Part shown: positions 7,130 through 16,762 of the stretch, one piece after another
How positions within the stretch are numbered: the first letter of the stretch is position 1
How the letters are laid out: the number at the start of each line of letters is the position of its first letter
Assembly: GCA_900473415.1 (NCBI GenBank)
Contig: UCLR01000051.1
Location: 1-49,982 of the forward strand
From: Hyphomicrobiales bacterium
Lineage (GTDB): Bacteria > Pseudomonadota > Alphaproteobacteria > Rhizobiales > Beijerinckiaceae
Reading direction: 5' to 3'
DNA length: 49,982 nucleotides
Position numbers and translations under genes: made by a program
The notes under the pieces: model-generated
What the model saw: the letters and a program-made list of their open reading frames with translations, nothing else
The model's database searches: none
What the model was told of the DNA's origin: nothing

Positions 7130-9550
7130 TCACGCAGCCTTGACGTGCAGCTCGGCCTTGCTGCGCTCCGGCGGCAGCACCGGAACCGGCCTCGGCCGGC
7201 CGATCGCGTACCCTTGAGCCCAGCCGACACCAAGCTCCTGCAGAAGCGCGAGTGTCTCCATGTCCTCGACCTGCTCTGCGACCGTCTGCTTGCCGAGCGC
7301 CGCCGCCATGCGGACGATAGCCGCGACGATGGCCCTGTCGGTCGGGTCGTTGCGCATGTCGCGCACGAAGTGCCCGTCGATCTTGAGGAAATCGACCGGC
7401 AGCCTCTTGAGGTAGCCGAAGGAGGACATGCCCGCGCCGAAATCGTCGAGCAGGAAGCGGAAGCCGTGGCGCCGCAGGGTCTGGATCACGGCATGGGCGA
7501 GGGCGAAGTCGTTGATCGCGGCCGTCTCGGTGATCTCGAAATAGACGCGGCTCGGATCGACCCGTGTCCTCGCCGCCTGCGCCAGCACATGATCGATGAA
7601 GTCGCCTTCACGGAAGGTCGCGCCGGAGAGGTTGATCGTGAAGAAGGACGCCGCGCCGGCAGATCCGCCGGGCCATCGCGCGACGATCTCGAAGGCATGC
7701 TCCACCACCCAACGGTCGATCAGCGGCATCAGGCCGTAGCGCTCTGCTGCGGGAATGAAGCGGTTGGGCGACACCATCTCGCCGTTCTCACCCTCCAGAC
7801 GCAGCAGCAACTCGACGCCGAAGCCGGAGCCTTCGCCCGCCGGCAGGCAACGGATTTCCTGCGCATGAAAGCGGAACCTGTCCTCCTGCAGAGCCCGCTG
7901 GATGCACTGCACCGATGCCATCTCGCTGAGATGCGCCTGAAGCTGGAAGCTTTCGGGGTGATAGAGCTCGACGCAGTTGCGGCCATGCTCCTTGGCCATG
8001 TAGCAGGCGATGTCGGCGGCCTTGAACGCCTCCTCGACGCCCATGCCGGCGACGCCGAGATGCACCAGGCCAACGCTGGCGCTGATGCGGAAGCTGTTGC
8101 CCTCCCAGGCGAACTGCAGTTCCTCTACCGCCTGGCGCAGCCGCTCGCCGATCTCTATCGCTCCTTCCGGCGTCTTCACCGCGACGAGGGCGGCGAATTC
8201 GTCGCCGCCGAAGCGAGCGAGGCAATCGTTCGATCTGAGGCTGTCCTTGAGGCGCATCGTGACCTGGCGCAGCAGTTGGTCTCCGGCCGGATGCCCGCAG
8301 GTGTCGTTGACGATCTTGAACCGGTCGAGGTCGAGGAAGATGAGCGCGTGATGTCCGCCGCCCCTCTGACCGGAAAGCACGACGGCCAGAGCCTCTTCCA
8401 GCGCCCGCCGGTTCGGCAGGCCGGTGAGCTCGTCATGCATGGCCTGCCAGGCGAGCTGGGTGATGTAGGCGTCCTCGCCGCTGCGGTCATGCAGCACGAC
8501 CACCGAGCCCGACCGCACGTCCGAAACCATGATCGGAGCCGTGACAATCGAGACGATGGCAGGGGACGCGGCCGGCCGCATCAGCTTCTGCACTGACGTC
8601 GCGAACCCGCCATCGCCCTGGAGCGATCGGACGACGAGGTCCGTCTCCTCGCCCGTCTTCGGATCAGCCAGCCGCATGATGGTATCGAGCCGCACGCCGA
8701 CGGCATGGGTCGACCTCCAGCCGAGCAGCCGTTCCGCCTGGGCGTTCATGTATTCGATCCGCCCGGTGGCGTCGGTGCGGACCACCGCCTCTCCGAGCGA
8801 GGCGAGCGTGGTCTGCGCTGCTTCCTTCTCTGTGCGCAGCGCCTGCTCGAACTGCTGGCGCTGCAGCAACGGGCGCCGTATCCGCAAGATCGCGAGCACG
8901 ATCAGCAGCAGGGCGACGACGATGTTCGTGGCGATCAACGCGCGGGTGATAGCCCTGCCCGCCATGCCCAGACTGCTCGAAAAGCCCATTGCGAGTGGCG
9001 TCAGGCGGGCGTTGAGCCGGAAGAGCTCGTCGCGATAGCGCGCGATCTGCTCCGTGGAGGCCTGCCCGGCTTCGACGGACGTCCTGATCTGCTCGCCGAG
9101 GATCGCGATCCCGTCGAGGAGAGCGTCGGTCGCGCGCCAGTGCCCGACCGCATCGGCGACGTGGCCATACCAGCGGAAGTAGCGGAAGAGGAGCATCATC
9201 CCCTCCAGATCGGCGGGGTGGTTGCCGCCTGCCAGCAAGCCCGTACGCGCGGTCTGCAGGTCGACCGGATCGGCCTCGAGCGCGAAGCGTGCCGCCCGGT
9301 CGGCGAGCGGGATAGCGAGCGCGTGCTTGAAGCGCCTGAAGTGACTGGGATCGCCCGTGCCCGCGTAGAGGTCGAGGAAATAGACGGCGTCCTTCTGGCC
9401 CTTGGTCCACAGGCCCTCGCCGGTCGTATAGGCGCGCGTGACCGAGAGGATGCCCAGGCTGAAGCCGGAAACCGCCGCCATCGTCATCGTGATGATGACA
9501 AGAGGGGTGGTGAACCTGACGAGATCTCGAATGACGGGCGTCAGCCTCAT
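7130..9550 (-). CDS. Membrane PAS-GGDEF-EAL protein (cyclic-di-GMP synthesis/degradation)
   Basis: The 806-residue protein has a membrane helix near residues 11-35, a periplasmic sensor region, a second helix near 198-220, a PAS-like domain (about 245-350, with the IEYMNAQAERLLGW signature), a GGDEF domain at about 365-520 and an EAL domain at about 540-795. The cyclase site is intact (RFGGDEF, about 445), and the RSND inhibitory site lies exactly five residues before it. The phosphodiesterase site keeps the downstream metal and base residues (INLSG, FEITET, DDFGAG, LKIDG, AEQVE), but the name motif reads Glu-Leu-Leu rather than Glu-Ala-Leu. It probably tunes cyclic-di-GMP, fitting its position beside motility genes. 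I choose the ATG at 9550, which follows a GGAAAGAGAG stretch, because the longer reading adds 58 poorly supported residues. Confidence 0.93.
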   Translation of the reverse strand: MRLTPVIRDLVRFTTPLVIITMTMAAVSGFSLGILSVTRAYTTGEGLWTKGQKDAVYFLDLYAGTGDPSHFRRFKHALAIPLADRAARFALEADPVDLQTARTGLLAGGNHPADLEGMMLLFRYFRWYGHVADAVGHWRATDALLDGIAILGEQIRTSVEAGQASTEQIARYRDELFRLNARLTPLAMGFSSSLGMAGRAITRALIATNIVVALLLIVLAILRIRRPLLQRQQFEQALRTEKEAAQTTLASLGEAVVRTDATGRIEYMNAQAERLLGWRSTHAVGVRLDTIMRLADPKTGEETDLVVRSLQGDGGFATSVQKLMRPAASPAIVSIVTAPIMVSDVRSGSVVVLHDRSGEDAYITQLAWQAMHDELTGLPNRRALEEALAVVLSGQRGGGHHALIFLDLDRFKIVNDTCGHPAGDQLLRQVTMRLKDSLRSNDCLARFGGDEFAALVAVKTPEGAIEIGERLRQAVEELQFAWEGNSFRISASVGLVHLGVAGMGVEEAFKAADIACYMAKEHGRNCVELYHPESFQLQAHLSEMASVQCIQRALQEDRFRFHAQEIRCLPAGEGSGFGVELLLRLEGENGEMVSPNRFIPAAERYGLMPLIDRWVVEHAFEIVARWPGGSAGAASFFTINLSGATFREGDFIDHVLAQAARTRVDPSRVYFEITETAAINDFALAHAVIQTLRRHGFRFLLDDFGAGMSSFGYLKRLPVDFLKIDGHFVRDMRNDPTDRAIVAAIVRMAAALGKQTVAEQVEDMETLALLQELGVGWAQGYAIGRPRPVPVLPPERSKAELHVKAA

Positions 9551-9743
9551 TCCGTCTCTCTTTCCCGACAACAGGAAGGCGTAGAGGCGGAATCTAGCCG
9601 CGAAAAAGTTAATGTGCCGGACCCAGAACATAGATGACGAAACCCTACCGAAACACATGCATAGAATTGCTGGCATGAGCGGGGCTGACGCCACGAATAG
9701 ACCGACGGCACGGCGCGGCGGCATCTGCCGACCCCTAGGGAAA

Positions 9744-9759
9744 TGTGATATCCATCACT
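9744..9759. promoter_or_regulatory. Crp/Fnr-family-like palindrome upstream of the small secreted protein
   Basis: The 14 bases 9745-9758 read GTGAT-ATCC-ATCAC, a perfect dyad. Extended by one base on each side it is TGTGATATCCATCACT, one base away from the enterobacterial CRP pattern TGTGA-N6-TCACA. It lies 32 nt before the ATG at 9791 and 194 nt before the divergent GGDEF-EAL start. A regulator of the Crp/Fnr superfamily with GTGA half-site preference is the natural candidate. The site's closeness to the + strand start would suggest repression or a site near the promoter. The function is inferred from sequence only. Confidence 0.5.
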
Positions 9760-9790
9760 TTTCGCCGGCGGCTTGACGCAAGGGGGCATC

Positions 9791-10138
9791 ATGGTTCGCG
9801 CTTCGACAATGCTTGCCATCCCGCTCACGCTGGCCCTCGCCACGCCCGCGGCCGCGGCCGAGAGCATCGTCGGCACCTGGGCGACACCGGGAAAATGCGG
9901 CCGGCCACTCTCGACGGTGGTGGTGGAGCCGATGGGCTTTTCCGGCGAGGACTTCCACTGCAACTTCGCCAGCGTCTCGCGCAAAGGCGATACCGTGCAC
10001 TGGCACGGCAGCTGCACCTTCGACAATGACGAGGAGAAGACCGGCCTGACCGCACGGCTCTCCAAGGGCATGCTCAGGTACCGTTTCGAGGGGCGCGGCT
10101 GGAGCGGCCAGCTGCAGCGCTGCCCGCGGCAGGGCTGA
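9791..10138 (+). CDS. Small secreted protein of unknown function
   Basis: This 115-residue protein has a signal peptide (about 1-20, ending ATPAAAA-E) and a compact domain with IVGTWATPGKCGRPLS near its start. It contains four cysteines in the mature part (in GKCGRP, HCNF, SCTF and RCPR), suggesting disulfides in the periplasm. The pattern (a short secreted protein opening with a GTW segment) recalls lipocalin-like or DUF-type periplasmic proteins, but I do not recognise the family. The ATG at 9791 is preceded by GGGGG at good spacing; a TTG at 9773 would blur the signal peptide. It stands alone, with the palindrome at 9744-9759 just upstream. Confidence 0.72.
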   Translation: MVRASTMLAIPLTLALATPAAAAESIVGTWATPGKCGRPLSTVVVEPMGFSGEDFHCNFASVSRKGDTVHWHGSCTFDNDEEKTGLTARLSKGMLRYRFEGRGWSGQLQRCPRQG

Positions 10139-10270
10139 GGCAGAGAGGCGACAGCGGAGCTGCTCCCCTTGTGCGTCGCTGGTTTTTCGCGTCATGGTCC
10201 CCACGGGCTTGCCGACGCAATGAATCCATGCGCCGGCTATTTTTTCGCCTTGAGGCTGGTCGGGTCACGC

Positions 10271-11308
<1,038 letters not shown>

Positions 11309-11359
11309 CCCGGTCACGCGTATCGGGCGCGATCCACCTCCAACAGGGGAGAAGAGAGT

Positions 11360-12649
11360 ATGGACAGGCGTGAATTTCTCGGCGGCACTGCCGCGATTGC
11401 AGGCGCGGCGGCGCTGCCCGGCCTCGCCCGGGCACAGACCCCGGAGCTTTCCTTCTTCTACCCGGTCGCGGTGGGTGGCCCGATCACCAAGCTGATCGAT
11501 AATTTTGCCGCGGGCTTCGAGAAGGACAACCCGTCGATCAAGGTCAAGCCGATCTATGCCGGCACCTATCAGGAGACCATCGTCAAGGCGCTGACCGCGC
11601 ATAAGAGCGGCACGCCGCCGGTCCTGTCGGTTCTGCTCTCGACCGACATGTTCACGCTGATCGACGAAGAAGCGATCGTGCCCTTCGACGACTTCATCAA
11701 GACCGAGGATGACAAGAAGTGGCTCGCCAGCTTCTATCCCGGCTTCATGGAGAACAGCCAGACGGGCGGCAAGACCTGGGGCATCCCGTTCCAGCGTTCC
11801 ACGGTGGTCCTCTATTGGAACAAGGACCTGTTCAAGGAAGCCGGGCTCGACCCCGAGAAGCCGCCGCGGACCTGGGACGAGCAGCGCGAATTCGCGCAGA
11901 AGCTGACCAAGCGCGACGCTTCGGGCAACGTCACGCAATGGGGCATCCAGATCCCCTCCTCCGGCTTCCCCTACTGGCTGTTCCAGGGCCTGACGACGCA
12001 GGCCGGCGCGATCCTCGCCAACAGCGCGGGCGACAAGACCGACTATGCCAATCCCGGCGTGGTCGAGGCGCTGCAGTACTGGGTCGACCTCGCGCAGAAG
12101 CACAAGGTCCACCCGCCGGGCATCGTCGAATGGGGCACCACGCCGCGCGACTTCTTCGAGAAGAAGGTCGCGATGATGTGGACCACCACCGGCAACCTCA
12201 CCAATGTCCGCGCCAACGCCAAGTTCCCCTTCGGCGTCGGGGTCCTGCCCGCCGGCAAGAAGCCGGGGAGCCCGACCGGCGGCGGCAATTTCTACCTGTC
12301 GAAGAAGGCTTCCAAGGCCGAGCAGGAAGCCGCCTTCAAGTTCGTGCGCTGGATCACCACGCCCGAGCGCGCCGCCCAGTGGAGCGCGGATACCGGCTAT
12401 GTCGGCGTGACGCCGGCCGCCTATGAGACCGAAGCGATGAAGAAATACGTCGCCGACTTCCCGCAGGCGATCGTCGCGCGCGACCAGCTGTCGAGCGCGG
12501 TGGCCGAGCTCTCGACCCATGAGAACCAGCGCGTCACCAAGGCGCTGAACGACGGGCTGCAGGCCGTGCTCACCGGCACCAAGGCGCCGCAGAAGGCGAT
12601 GGAGGAAGCGCAGGCCGAGGCCGAGCGTATCCTCAAGGCCTATCGCTGA
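11360..12649 (+). CDS. Periplasmic substrate-binding protein, UgpB/sugar type
   Basis: A 429-residue extracellular solute-binding protein of family 1. The N-terminus MDRREFLGG followed by an Ala-rich stretch ending GLARA-Q looks like a twin-arginine (Tat) signal. The mature part shows the conserved KVKPIYAGTYQETIVKAL and WGIPFQRSTVVLYWNKDLFKEAGLD segments seen in glycerol-3-phosphate and oligosaccharide binders (UgpB class). The RBS AGGGGAGAAGAGAG precedes the ATG. Gene order (ATPase, binder, two permeases) and the UgpB-like features suggest glycerol-3-phosphate, glycerophosphodiesters or a related polyol as substrate, but the ligand cannot be fixed from sequence alone. Confidence 0.87.
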   Translation: MDRREFLGGTAAIAGAAALPGLARAQTPELSFFYPVAVGGPITKLIDNFAAGFEKDNPSIKVKPIYAGTYQETIVKALTAHKSGTPPVLSVLLSTDMFTLIDEEAIVPFDDFIKTEDDKKWLASFYPGFMENSQTGGKTWGIPFQRSTVVLYWNKDLFKEAGLDPEKPPRTWDEQREFAQKLTKRDASGNVTQWGIQIPSSGFPYWLFQGLTTQAGAILANSAGDKTDYANPGVVEALQYWVDLAQKHKVHPPGIVEWGTTPRDFFEKKVAMMWTTTGNLTNVRANAKFPFGVGVLPAGKKPGSPTGGGNFYLSKKASKAEQEAAFKFVRWITTPERAAQWSADTGYVGVTPAAYETEAMKKYVADFPQAIVARDQLSSAVAELSTHENQRVTKALNDGLQAVLTGTKAPQKAMEEAQAEAERILKAYR

Positions 12650-12669
12650 GCCAACGTCCCAAGGTCCTG

Positions 12670-13548
12670 ATGACGAACCGCGCGACCGCGACCATCCATG
12701 GCTGGCTGCTTCTGCTGCCAGCCATGGCGTGCCTGGCCCTGTTCACGCACTGGCCCGCGGTCGCGAGCTTCGTCGAAAGCTTCCACTCGACCCCGAAGGC
12801 GCGCCGCCCGGCGCGCTTCGTCGGGCTCGATAATTACCAGCAGATGCTCGCCGACCCGATCTTCTGGAAGGCGCTCACCAATAATCTCTGGTACGCGCTC
12901 GGCACGATCCCGACCTCGATCGCGCTGGCGCTGCTGATGGCGGTCTGGGTCAACGACCGGATCACCGCACGATCGATCGTCCGCATGGCCTATTTCACGC
13001 CGACCATCCTGCCGATGATCGCGGTGGCCAATATCTGGCTGTTCTTCTTCACGCCGCAATATGGGCTCTTCGAGCAGTTGACCGGCCTGTTCGGCTTGAG
13101 CTCGACCAACTGGCTCGGCTCGCAGGACACCGCGCTCTACGCCATCATCATCGTGGCGATCTGGAAGGAAGCCGGTTTCTTCATGATCTTCTACCTGGCG
13201 GCGCTACAGGCGATCCCGCCGAGCCTGGGCGAAGCGGCGGCGATCGAAGGCGCCTCGCGCTGGACCTTCTTCCGGCGCGTCCAGTTCCCGCTTCTGATGC
13301 CGACGACGCTCTTCGTGCTGATTAACGCGGTGATCAACGCCTTCCGCCTGATCGACCACATCGTCGTGATGACGCGCGGCGGACCGGACAACGCGACGAC
13401 GCTGCTGCTCTTCTACATCTACCAGGTCGGCTTCAGCTTCTGGGACACGGCCTATGCCGCGACGCTGACCTGCGTCCTGCTGGCGCTGCTCGCGCTGGTG
13501 GCGTTTGTCCAATACGGCTGGCTCGAACGCAGGACGCATTATCGATGA
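12670..13548 (+). CDS. ABC importer permease, UgpA/MalF type
   Basis: The 292-residue membrane protein has six apparent helices, beginning with WLLLLPAMACLALF near residue 13, and the cytoplasmic EAA loop (EAAAIEGASRWTFFRRVQFP, near 195-215) that docks on the ATPase. It lacks the additional N-terminal extension of MalF and so fits the UgpA-like short class. It starts 20 nt after the binding-protein gene. Its end overlaps the next permease by 4 nt (ATGA), as expected for a heterodimeric pore. Confidence 0.9.
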   Translation: MTNRATATIHGWLLLLPAMACLALFTHWPAVASFVESFHSTPKARRPARFVGLDNYQQMLADPIFWKALTNNLWYALGTIPTSIALALLMAVWVNDRITARSIVRMAYFTPTILPMIAVANIWLFFFTPQYGLFEQLTGLFGLSSTNWLGSQDTALYAIIIVAIWKEAGFFMIFYLAALQAIPPSLGEAAAIEGASRWTFFRRVQFPLLMPTTLFVLINAVINAFRLIDHIVVMTRGGPDNATTLLLFYIYQVGFSFWDTAYAATLTCVLLALLALVAFVQYGWLERRTHYR

Positions 13549-14411
13549 GCGCGCCGATGCAGCCCCGTGCTCCGGCCACGACGCGCACGGACCCCTATGC
13601 TCCCAAGGGTCTGCCGCTGACGCTCGAATCGGCCGGCGCGATCCTGCTCGCGCTGATCTGGGTGCTGCCGCTGGCCTATGCGGTATGGGCCGCTTTCCAC
13701 CCGTCGGAATATACGACGCGCTTCGCATTGAACGCGCCGCTGACGCTCGACAACTTCGCGCGGGCCTGGGCGGCAGCGCCCTTCGCCCGCTATTTCCTCA
13801 ACACCTTCGTCCTCGTCACGATGATCCTGGTCTTCCAGCTCGTGCTGGGGACGCTCGCGGCCTATGCGCTGGCGCGGCAGGATTTCTGGGGCCGCGACCT
13901 CGCCTTCGCGCTGATCCTGGCGCAGCTCATGATCATGCCGGACGCGCTGATCGTCGAGAACTACCGGACGCTCGCCCGGCTCAATCTGGTCGATACGATC
14001 CCGGCCATCGCCCTGCCCTATGTCGCCTCTGCCTTCGGCATCTTCCTGCTGCGGCAGACTTTCAAGACCGTGCCGAAGGAACTGGACGACGCCGCCCGTG
14101 TCGAGGGCGCGAGCCCGCTACAGGTGCTGATGAAGGTCTATGTGCCGCTGGCGAAGCCGACCTATGTCGCCTACGGCCTCGTCTCGGTCAGCTACCACTG
14201 GAACAACTTCCTCTGGCCGCTGATCGTCACCAATTCGGTCGAGGCCCGGCCGCTGACGGTCGGCCTGCAGGTCTTCTCCTCCTCCGATCAGGGCATCGAC
14301 TGGGCGGTGATCTGCGCCGCGACGCTGATGACCTCGGCGCCGCTGCTCGTTGGCTTCCTGCTCTTCCAGCGCCAGTTCGTGCAGAGCTTCATGCGCGCCG
14401 GCATCAAGTAA
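13545..14411 (+). CDS. ABC importer permease, UgpE/MalG type
   Basis: The 288-residue second pore subunit has a first membrane helix after about residue 25 and five more, with the EAA loop DDAARVEGASPLQVLMKVYVPLAKP reaching the ATPase. The terminal FQRQFVQSFMRAGIK sequence is typical of MalG/UgpE C-termini. It starts inside the stop of the partner permease (ATGA). The operon ends here: the next gene, ccoS, is on the other strand, with only 5 nt between the stops and no clear terminator, so read-through from either side into the opposing genes is possible. Confidence 0.9.
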   Translation: MSAPMQPRAPATTRTDPYAPKGLPLTLESAGAILLALIWVLPLAYAVWAAFHPSEYTTRFALNAPLTLDNFARAWAAAPFARYFLNTFVLVTMILVFQLVLGTLAAYALARQDFWGRDLAFALILAQLMIMPDALIVENYRTLARLNLVDTIPAIALPYVASAFGIFLLRQTFKTVPKELDDAARVEGASPLQVLMKVYVPLAKPTYVAYGLVSVSYHWNNFLWPLIVTNSVEARPLTVGLQVFSSSDQGIDWAVICAATLMTSAPLLVGFLLFQRQFVQSFMRAGIK

Positions 14412-14416
14412 AGGAA

Positions 14417-14563
14417 TCAGGCTTGGTCGTCGTCCTGCAGGACGCGCCAGGCTGCGCCTTCCAGATCGGTGTACTGGCCGCTGCGCATGCACCAGAAGAA
14501 GCCGCCGAGGCCGATGAGCCCCAGCCCCAGCGCCAGCGGGAACAGGATCACGATGATGTTCAT
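14417..14563 (-). CDS. ccoS: cbb3 oxidase assembly protein CcoS
   Basis: A 48-residue reading frame with the CcoS pattern: one N-terminal membrane helix (MNIIVILFPLALGLGLIGLG), then GFFWCMRSGQY, then a segment with DLEGAAWRVLQDDD. CcoS is needed for correct insertion of heme and copper cofactors into cbb3-type oxidase. Its ATG (14561-14563) overlaps the ccoI stop by 4 nt, placing it last in the ccoGHIS set as in other bacteria. It is short enough for automated callers to miss; I derived it by translating the minus strand directly. Confidence 0.93.
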   Translation of the reverse strand: MNIIVILFPLALGLGLIGLGGFFWCMRSGQYTDLEGAAWRVLQDDDQA

Positions 14564-16761
14564 GGGCGTGACTCCGTCTCGGGCACACCAGAGCGGGCTC
14601 GCAACGCATTCAGCGTCACCACCAGCGACGAGCCCGACATGGCGGCGGCTGCGATGAGGGGCGTCGCGAGGCCGGCCATCGCGACCGGGACCGCCACCGC
14701 GTTGTAGAGCACGGCGAACCAGAGGTTCTCCAGCATAAGCCCCCGCGCCTTGCGCGCAATGACGAGGGCATCGGCGACGGGCTTCAGACCCTCACCCAGG
14801 AAGACGATGTCGGCGGCGGCCTGGGCGAGATGCGTCGCGCTGACCGGCGAGACCGAGACATGCGCGCCGGCGAGCGCTGGCGCATCGTTGAGGCCGTCGC
14901 CAACCATCAGCACCTTGCGGCCGTGGGCTGCCATGCTGTCGAGCAGGTTGAGCTTGTCGCCGGGCAGCAGGCCGGCCTGCACGTGGTCGATGCCGAGCTC
15001 GGCGGCGATCGGCGCCACCGCTTCCGGCCGGTCTCCGGAGAGGATGGCGATCTCTAGCCCCGCCGCCCGCAGCGCGTCGATCGTCTCGCGCGCCTCGGGA
15101 CGCAGCTTCTGGCCGAGCGCGAGAACGGTCCGATAAGCGCCGCGGCGGTAGGCGATGAAGGAGGCGCTCGGATGGGCCGCCATCACCGGCGCAGCCTCGA
15201 CCTCCGCGCCGCAGAAGGCGACGCTGCCGAGGCGGAGTTCCTCGCTATCCAGCATGACCGAGAGGCCCTGGCCACGCTCCTCGCGAACATCAGCATGGGC
15301 CGGCAGGCTGCCGAGCGCGCGAGAGAGCGCCTGGGCGAGCGGGTGATGGCTCGCGGCGGCAAGCGCGCCGATCTCCGCCCGCCGCTCAATCGGCAACGCC
15401 TCTTCATTGAGGATGTCGGGCTCGGGCAGCGTCAGCGTACCGGTCTTGTCGAAGACGGCGATGTCGGCCTCGGCGAGGCGCTCCAGCGCGTCGCCCTCCT
15501 TGAGCATGATCCTGCGACGGAACAGCGCCGAGGCCGCGACGACCTGCACGGCCGGAATCGCTAAACCCAGCGCGCAGGGGCAGGTGATGATCAGCACGGT
15601 CACGGCGATCATCAGCGCTTCCGGCCAGGAAATGCCGCCTATCAGGAGCCAACCGAGGAAGGTCGCCGCCGAGAGCGTGTGGACGACAGGTGCGTAGAGC
15701 CGCGCGGCACGGTCCGAAAGGCGGACATAACGCGAGCGGCTGCCGACGGCCTGCGACATCAGCCGGTCGATCTCGTCGAGCAGCGTGCCCTGCCCCGCCG
15801 CCTCGACCCGCACGGTCAGCGCGCCGGTGAGGTTCAGCGTGCCGGCATGGACGCGCTCGCCCAGCCCGATCGCGAAGGGCGCGGTCTCGCCGGTGACGAG
15901 GCTCTGGTCGAGCTCCGAGCTGCCGTTCTCAACGATGCCGTCGACCGAGACACGCTCACCGGGACGAATGACGACTCGGTCATCGGGCCGGATCGCGGCG
16001 ATCGGCACGGTGGTCCAGCTGCCGTCGGCGCCGACCCGCGTCGCTGTCTCGGCCTTGAGCGCGGCGAGGTTACCGGCGAGGTCGCGCGTGCGACGGCGCA
16101 TGAGCTGATCGAGATAGCGGCCGATCAACAGGAAGAAGAGCAGCATGACCACGCCGTCGAAATAGGCGTGATGACCATGGTTCCAGGTCTCGGCCACCGA
16201 CATGGCGAGCGCGAGCACGACGCCGATGGTGATCGGCACGTCCATGTTGACGGCGCGCGCCTTGAGCGCCCGTAGCGCGCTCTCGAAGAAGGGCCGGCCG
16301 GCATAGGCCGCGGTCGGCAGGGCGATGAGCGCCGAGAGCCAGTGGAAGAAGTCGCGTGTCGTTGGGTCGATATCGCCGCTATTGCCGGACCAGACCGAGA
16401 CCGAGAGCAGCATGACGTTCATCGAGGCGAAGCCGGCGACGCCGAGCCCGCGCAGCAGGCGCTTCTCTTCGCTGGCCGCGCCCTCCTCCTGCCGTTCCGG
16501 CGCGAAGGGATAGGCCTTGAAGCCGAGTGCGCCGAGCTTCTCGACCACCGCCTCGGGCTTGAGCAGCGCCTCGCGCCATTCGACCGAGACCCGCTTCAGC
16601 GCGAGGTTGACGCGGGCGCCGAGGATGGCGGGCTCCCGGCCGAGCCCCTTCTCGATCGCCTGCATGCAGCCGGCGCAGCGGATCCCATCGACCGCCAGCT
16701 CCATGCTGGCGATGCCGCCGTCACGGTGGCTGACGAAGACCGAGAGATCCTGCGCCGCCAT
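14560..16761 (-). CDS. ccoI: Copper-exporting P1B-type ATPase CcoI (FixI)
   Basis: The 733-residue P-type ATPase delivers copper for assembly of the CcoN active site. It carries an N-terminal heavy-metal-associated domain with Cys29-x-x-Cys32 (RCAGCMQ), membrane helices, the intramembrane TCPCALGL copper motif (about residue 393), the phosphorylation motif DKTGTLT (Asp about 437), the HHPLAQAL nucleotide-binding motif and GDGLNDAPAL (about 617). The start at 16761 follows the ccoH stop by one base with GAGAAGTGAG as RBS. A longer reading from 16848 would run back into ccoH. It belongs to the cco operon downstream of ccoG and ccoH. Confidence 0.95.
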   Translation of the reverse strand: MAAQDLSVFVSHRDGGIASMELAVDGIRCAGCMQAIEKGLGREPAILGARVNLALKRVSVEWREALLKPEAVVEKLGALGFKAYPFAPERQEEGAASEEKRLLRGLGVAGFASMNVMLLSVSVWSGNSGDIDPTTRDFFHWLSALIALPTAAYAGRPFFESALRALKARAVNMDVPITIGVVLALAMSVAETWNHGHHAYFDGVVMLLFFLLIGRYLDQLMRRRTRDLAGNLAALKAETATRVGADGSWTTVPIAAIRPDDRVVIRPGERVSVDGIVENGSSELDQSLVTGETAPFAIGLGERVHAGTLNLTGALTVRVEAAGQGTLLDEIDRLMSQAVGSRSRYVRLSDRAARLYAPVVHTLSAATFLGWLLIGGISWPEALMIAVTVLIITCPCALGLAIPAVQVVAASALFRRRIMLKEGDALERLAEADIAVFDKTGTLTLPEPDILNEEALPIERRAEIGALAAASHHPLAQALSRALGSLPAHADVREERGQGLSVMLDSEELRLGSVAFCGAEVEAAPVMAAHPSASFIAYRRGAYRTVLALGQKLRPEARETIDALRAAGLEIAILSGDRPEAVAPIAAELGIDHVQAGLLPGDKLNLLDSMAAHGRKVLMVGDGLNDAPALAGAHVSVSPVSATHLAQAAADIVFLGEGLKPVADALVIARKARGLMLENLWFAVLYNAVAVPVAMAGLATPLIAAAAMSGSSLVVTLNALRARSGVPETESRP

Positions 16762-16762
16762 C

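Noticed and set aside
10169..10270. 34-codon N-terminal extension of the MalK/UgpC-like ATPase
   Set aside because: The ABC domain begins exactly after the ATG at 10271, and the extension has no counterpart in the family.
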